From positions 1 to 10,518 of the forward strand of contig JAASTB010000047.1 of the NCBI GenBank assembly GCA_021767625.1: a DNA stretch of 10,518 nucleotides. Reading direction: 5' to 3'. The notes under the pieces are model-generated. The model was not told the origin of the DNA. It searched no databases and saw only the letters and a program-made list of their open reading frames with translations. Source of the stretch: Wenzhouxiangella sp. Lineage in GTDB: Bacteria; Pseudomonadota; Gammaproteobacteria; Xanthomonadales; Wenzhouxiangellaceae. Every line of letters begins with the position of its first letter. Position 1 is the first letter of the stretch. Both the position numbers and the translations under genes were made by a program. Of the stretch, positions 7,629 to 10,518 are shown piece by piece.

Positions 7629-8225
7629 CTACGGATACAGCAGGGATTCCCGCCAGGCGCCGTCGACCAGGTCGAAACAGATGCGCTCGTGCAGGCGAAA
7701 TTCGCGCCCGTACCAGAACTCGACGCGGCGCGGCTGGACGCGAAATCCGGACCAGTGCCCGGGCCGGGGCACGTCCCGACCCTCGAACTTCTTCTCGAAT
7801 TCGGCGACGCGCGCGAGGAATTCCTCACGGCTTTCCATCGGGCGCGATTGCTGCGAGGCCCAGGCGCCGATCTGGCTGCCGCGGGGCCTGCTGGCGAAGT
7901 ACGCGTCCGCCTCGTCCTCGCCGACCGGCTCGGCGCGGCCGTCGACGAGCACCTGTTCAGCGTTCTCGCGCCACCAGAAGACCAGCGACACATCGGGATG
8001 CTCCCCCAGGTGGCGGCCCTTGCGAGAGCCCAGGTTGGTGTAGAACACGAAGCCATGGGCGTCCATGTCCTTGAGCAGCACGGTACGCGCGGCCGGTCGA
8101 CCCTTGTCGTCGACGGTGGCCAGGGTCATGGCGGTGGGCTCGGGAATGCCGCCGTCCTCGGCGCGCTTGAAGCCGTCGCGGAAGCGCTCAACCATCGCGT
8201 CGGTCATGGAAACGAATCGGGTCAT
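7629..8225 (-). CDS. pdxH: PdxH, pyridoxamine/pyridoxine 5'-phosphate oxidase
   Basis: A 198-residue FMN enzyme that oxidises pyridoxamine or pyridoxine 5'-phosphate to pyridoxal 5'-phosphate with oxygen, the last step of vitamin B6 synthesis and salvage. Visible family motifs are RTVLLK (47-52), YTNLGSRK (62-69), SRPRGSQIGAWAS (112-124), WSGFRV (158-163), EFWYG (169-173) and the substrate-binding RLHER (177-181). It lacks the N-terminal RxxY/GL/DP segment of the 218-residue E. coli enzyme, whose Arg and Tyr cover the active site, and resembles the short Xanthomonas-type form as I recall it. The frame stays open for 92 codons upstream, but that part is the shadow of the neighbouring SDR gene. 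The ATG at 8225 is preceded by AGGAG eight bases upstream (8234-8238), and its ATGA overlaps the stop of the upstream gene, so translation is probably coupled. Confidence 0.93.
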   Translation of the reverse strand: MTRFVSMTDAMVERFRDGFKRAEDGGIPEPTAMTLATVDDKGRPAARTVLLKDMDAHGFVFYTNLGSRKGRHLGEHPDVSLVFWWRENAEQVLVDGRAEPVGEDEADAYFASRPRGSQIGAWASQQSRPMESREEFLARVAEFEKKFEGRDVPRPGHWSGFRVQPRRVEFWYGREFRLHERICFDLVDGAWRESLLYP

Positions 8226-8238
8226 TGCAACATCTCCT
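8222..8238 (-). promoter_or_regulatory. Coupling site: SDR stop, pdxH Shine-Dalgarno and start
   Basis: On the minus strand AGGAG (8238-8234) lies eight bases before ATGA (8225-8222), in which the pdxH ATG and the SDR-gene TGA overlap. This fixes the pdxH start against the long upstream open frame and indicates translational coupling. Confidence 0.8.
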
Positions 8239-9034
8239 GGTAGCCGGAGCGGTAGTCGGGGTGGATCAGCCGGTAGCCGGAGGCCAGCAGCCGGGCATTG
8301 GACACGCGCTTGCCCTGGCCGCCTGTCGATTGCTCGCGAGGGGGCGTGGGCGCCTGCAGCTGGCCGGCCAGCCAGTCCAGCACTTCGCAGCGCGGCGCCG
8401 GCTGTCCGTCGCTGGCGCAGTACAGCGACGCGGGGCCGTCGAGCAGGAGCAGGTGTTCGAGCACGCCCGCGCAATCTTCTGAATGAATGCGGTTGGTCCA
8501 CTGCGGCGGCTGCTCCCGGCAGCGCGCCTCGCCGGCGGTGACCTTGCGCGGCAGGTAGTCGCGGCCCGGGCCGTAGATGCCCGCGAATCGCACTACCACC
8601 GACTCCGGCGCCGATCGTCGAGCGAGCGCTTCAGCCTCGATCAGCACCCGGCCATTGAACCGCGTCGGTTCGGTGACGCTTTCCTCGTCGACCCACTCAC
8701 CCGATTCCTGGCCGTAGACCGCGGTGCTGGACACGAACAAGAGGCGGCGCGTGCGGATGCGGTCGAACAGCTTGGCCAGGCCCTCGAGATACGCGGACCG
8801 GTAACCGGCCTCGTCGTAGGCGTCGGGCGTGGCCTGGTAGACGACGGCATCCCAGTCGGCGTCCAGCCGGGCCAGGCTGGCAGGGTCGCTCAGGTCGGCG
8901 CGTACGGGAATGATCCCTTCAGGCAGGGCTTCGACGTTCCTGCGCAGGCCATGCACCTGCCAGGTATCGCCGGCCAGTCGATCGGCGAGCCGGACGCCCA
9001 GGTCACCACAGCCGGCGATCAGCAGGCGCTTCAC
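8222..9034 (-). CDS. YeeZ-like atypical SDR / NAD(P)-dependent epimerase-like protein
   Basis: A 270-residue NAD(P)-binding protein of the extended SDR type. GCGDLG (8-13) is the dinucleotide-binding glycine motif, VSSTAVYGQ (101-109) the strand 5 region, RFAGIYGPGRDYL (149-161) and NRIHSEDCAG (181-190) the substrate-side segments. The usual catalytic YxxxK is absent: the matching place reads FNGRVLIEAE (126-135), close to the wording I recall for E. coli YeeZ. It therefore belongs with atypical SDRs, and its reaction is unknown. The start is GTG at 9034, within a GTGA overlap with the stop of the exosortase gene. A GGAG lies 11 bases upstream (9046-9049), inside the exosortase coding region. 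The stop overlaps the pdxH start (ATGA). A role in sugar-nucleotide or coenzyme metabolism is possible, but nothing here decides it. Confidence 0.85.
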   Translation of the reverse strand: MKRLLIAGCGDLGVRLADRLAGDTWQVHGLRRNVEALPEGIIPVRADLSDPASLARLDADWDAVVYQATPDAYDEAGYRSAYLEGLAKLFDRIRTRRLLFVSSTAVYGQESGEWVDEESVTEPTRFNGRVLIEAEALARRSAPESVVVRFAGIYGPGRDYLPRKVTAGEARCREQPPQWTNRIHSEDCAGVLEHLLLLDGPASLYCASDGQPAPRCEVLDWLAGQLQAPTPPREQSTGGQGKRVSNARLLASGYRLIHPDYRSGYQEMLQ

Positions 9035-9567
9035 GTGGTGGCCGGCTCCGGTGGCGGCCCACCGCCGTCGTCGTCACCGCCTCCGGAAGATCGCGGCGGC
9101 AGCTTGCGCAGCCAGATCAGCCAGACGACCAGGGCGTCGAGAATGATGAGCGCCTGCCACAGGTAGAGGTGGAACCACTCGAACCAGGTCATGTTCCACT
9201 GGCCGAGATAGAACAGGCTGATGATGCGCACCAGGTTCAGCGCCTGGATGGCCACGAAGCCGATGGCGAAACCGACGAGCTTGTGCTTGAAGGAAGCCGG
9301 GAAAGCGAAGATGGCCGCGAACAGGATGATCAGCGCTTCGACGCCGTTGCAGCCCGGTTCGATGCTGACCGCGAACCCCGACTTGATGTCCTGGATGACC
9401 TTGCCCGAGGACATGACGCCGTTGTCGAACAGCTCGATCAGGAACACGCTGACCTTGGCGATGCCCGCCGTGAACGGCAGGACCACATTCTGTTGTACGG
9501 GCTGGAGCACCTCGACCGTGAACAGGCCGAAAAGCAGGACGACGAAGAGAATCGAGAAGCGCAGCAT
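9031..9567 (-). CDS. Exosortase/archaeosortase family protein, XrtH-like
   Basis: A 178-residue inner-membrane cysteine transpeptidase of the exosortase family, expected to cleave C-terminal sorting signals (IPTLxxWG type for XrtH) on exported proteins and move them on toward the surface. Likely catalytic residues are Cys73 in PGCNGVEAL (71-79), Arg114 in NLVRII (111-116) and His133 in WFHLYLW (131-137). Hydrophobic spans lie at about 4-20, 76-90, 96-120 and 136-153. The short length and the N-terminal FTVEVLQPVQ wording resemble XrtH rather than the longer EpsH/XrtA group; the subtype is from memory and less sure than the family. The protein ends in an unusual Gly/Asp/Pro-rich tail (160-178). 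The start at 9567 has GGAA six bases upstream, and an in-frame TGA lies a few codons earlier. It heads a packed minus-strand unit and diverges from aroK. No substrate with a matching tail is encoded in the window. Confidence 0.85.
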   Translation of the reverse strand: MLRFSILFVVLLFGLFTVEVLQPVQQNVVLPFTAGIAKVSVFLIELFDNGVMSSGKVIQDIKSGFAVSIEPGCNGVEALIILFAAIFAFPASFKHKLVGFAIGFVAIQALNLVRIISLFYLGQWNMTWFEWFHLYLWQALIILDALVVWLIWLRKLPPRSSGGGDDDGGGPPPEPATT

Positions 9568-9776
9568 GATCCGTTCCGACCACTTTGTTGCGGAGATCGC
9601 TCATGGTACCAAACCGTCGCGACGACGGCGCGATGGCGGTGACGGCGGAGGGGCTGCGACACCCCCGGCGTGATAGCATTGACCACCGGTTTATCCTGGC
9701 CTTTGCCGCATTGAATGAACAGTCGTTGGCACGACCCGATCATCGCCGCACGGCACAGCGGCGGCTCGCGCACGGC
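9568..9776. promoter_or_regulatory. Divergent intergenic region between the exosortase gene and aroK
   Basis: This 209-base gap should hold promoters for both the exosortase-led minus-strand unit and aroK-aroB. On the plus strand TGATAGCAT (9671-9679) resembles an extended -10 (TG, one base, TAGCAT), about 97 bases before the aroK start, but it has no good -35. On the minus strand TACCAT (around 9605-9610) is a weaker -10-like match. I see no clear terminator, operator repeat or riboswitch, and no convincing small gene. Confidence 0.3.
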
Positions 9777-10334
9777 ATGAACGGACAAGCCGAAAAGGCA
9801 CTGCCGGAACGTGTTTTTCTCATCGGCCCCATGGGTTCGGGGAAGACCACCGTGGGCCGTCAACTCGCGCGCCGACTGGGCATGGATTTTCTCGACCTGG
9901 ACCTCGAACTGCAGGCGCGTTGCGGCGTCGAGGTGGCGGTCATCTTCGACATCGAAGGGGAATCCGGATTCCGCCAGCGCGAATCCGCGCTGCTCGACGA
10001 GCTGAGCCAGCGCGACGGCCTGGTGCTGGCCACCGGCGGCGGCAGCGTGCTCAGCGCCGAGAACCGCCGCATGCTGACCGAGCGCGGCCTGGTCGTCTAC
10101 CTGCAAACCAGCGTGGACCAGCAACTCAAGCGGCTCGAGCGCGACAAGCAGCGCCCGCTGCTTCAGGCACCCGACCGCCGGCAACGGCTGGCAGAGCTGG
10201 CCGAACAGCGCGACCCGATCTACCTGGATTGCGCCGACCTGGTCGTGCGCTCCTCCAATATTTCGCCACCGGCCATGGCGGCGAACGTGGCCAGACGAAT
10301 CCGGGATCATGTCGAGCAGGCACAGGCCTCATGA
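9777..10334 (+). CDS. aroK: AroK, shikimate kinase
   Basis: A 185-residue P-loop kinase that phosphorylates shikimate at the 3-hydroxyl with ATP, the fifth step of the chorismate pathway, in the cytoplasm. Visible motifs are the Walker A GPMGSGKT (17-24), the shikimate-binding FLDLDLE region (38-44, Asp42 matching the conserved Asp of the family), GESGFRQRE (61-69, with Arg66), the GGG loop (87-89) and the lid Arg126 in RPLL (126-129). I chose the ATG at 9777 because it gives the family's usual short N-terminus before the P-loop. The frame is open back to 9585, but those 64 extra residues look non-homologous. No strong Shine-Dalgarno is visible. The ATGA at 10331-10334 overlaps the start of aroB, so the two are coupled. 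The pilQ gene often found upstream of aroK in gammaproteobacteria is absent. Confidence 0.93.
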   Translation: MNGQAEKALPERVFLIGPMGSGKTTVGRQLARRLGMDFLDLDLELQARCGVEVAVIFDIEGESGFRQRESALLDELSQRDGLVLATGGGSVLSAENRRMLTERGLVVYLQTSVDQQLKRLERDKQRPLLQAPDRRQRLAELAEQRDPIYLDCADLVVRSSNISPPAMAANVARRIRDHVEQAQAS

Positions 10335-10518
10335 AAGTCACCCAGGTTCAAGCCGCCGGCGGCACCTACCCCGTTTATGTCGGCCAGGGCCTGCTGGCCA
10401 TGCCCAGCATCTGGCAGCGTCACCTCGACGGCCGGGTACTGGTGGTCAGCGACGAGACCGTGGCCGGGCTCTACCTGGAACGGGTCGGCGGCGTGCTCGA
10501 CGACGAAGGCCGTCGCTG
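10331..10518 (+). CDS. aroB: AroB, 3-dehydroquinate synthase (5' part, cut by the window edge)
   Basis: Only the first 62 codons are present; the gene runs off the right edge. The visible protein starts MKVTQVQAAGGTYPVYVGQG and includes VLVVSDETVAGLY (37-49). These match the N-terminal NAD-binding part of dehydroquinate synthase, which converts the heptulosonate phosphate DAHP to 3-dehydroquinate, the second step of the shikimate pathway. The start is fixed by the ATGA overlap with aroK, the gene order common in proteobacteria. Catalytic residues lie beyond the window and cannot be assessed. Confidence 0.92.
   Translation, partial: MKVTQVQAAGGTYPVYVGQGLLAMPSIWQRHLDGRVLVVSDETVAGLYLERVGGVLDDEGRR

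Noticed and set aside
7629..8501. A 290-residue reading of pdxH with an N-terminal extension
   Set aside because: The extra 92 residues are the out-of-frame shadow of the SDR gene. The ATG at 8225 has a strong AGGAG and an ATGA overlap.
9585..9776. Extended aroK start at 9585, or a TTG start near 9711
   Set aside because: The added residues do not resemble shikimate kinase N-termini, which begin shortly before the P-loop. The ATG at 9777 fits the family length.
1..10518. CRISPR arrays, tRNA or rRNA genes, insertion sequences, phage attachment sites
   Set aside because: No regularly spaced repeats, cloverleaf-like segments, transposase motifs or flanking direct repeats were noticed by eye on either strand.

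Overview
The window reads as chromosomal DNA from a GC-rich gammaproteobacterium. TrmH and the aroK-aroB pair look proteobacterial. The pyridoxamine phosphate oxidase has the short N-terminus and the motif wording remembered for Xanthomonas-type PdxH. The exosortase resembles the XrtH group. A relative of the Xanthomonadales/Lysobacterales (for example a Wenzhouxiangella-like lineage) fits, but this is inference from remembered family sequences, not a search. I see no mobile element, CRISPR array, RNA gene or long gene-free stretch; the largest gap is about 209 bases.

Layout. (1) 7-609, plus: trmH, tRNA 2'-O-methyltransferase. (2) 729-2988, plus: a probable two-gene unit behind a candidate sigma70 promoter. 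It encodes a secreted protein with two tandem DUF1554-like, disulfide-rich domains and, four bases later, a class I SAM methyltransferase with a short coiled-coil tail. (3) 2982-9567, minus: four tightly packed genes read from right to left. They are an exosortase (XrtH-like), a YeeZ-like atypical SDR protein, pdxH, and a giant glycosyltransferase of about 1537 residues. The first three are joined by 4-base GTGA/ATGA overlaps, and the glycosyltransferase follows pdxH after 33 bases. (4) 9777-10518, plus: aroK and the start of aroB, divergent from the exosortase and themselves joined by an ATGA overlap.

How the genes may work together. trmH, pdxH, aroK and aroB are housekeeping genes. The accessory part is a surface or envelope theme: an exported lectin-like protein, a methyltransferase of a type common in O-antigen and polysaccharide loci, a multi-module glycosyltransferase, and an exosortase. 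The methyltransferase and glycosyltransferase genes converge and share 7 bases at their 3' ends, with no room for a terminator between them. The glycosyltransferase has a canonical GT2-like module, a canonical GT4-like module with a cysteine cluster, two central GT-A-like stretches whose acidic metal motif looks degenerate, and a C-terminal GT-B module. The most interesting hypothesis is a glycan assembly and modification system linked to exosortase-sorted surface proteins. No exosortase substrate is encoded in the window, so that link rests on gene order alone.
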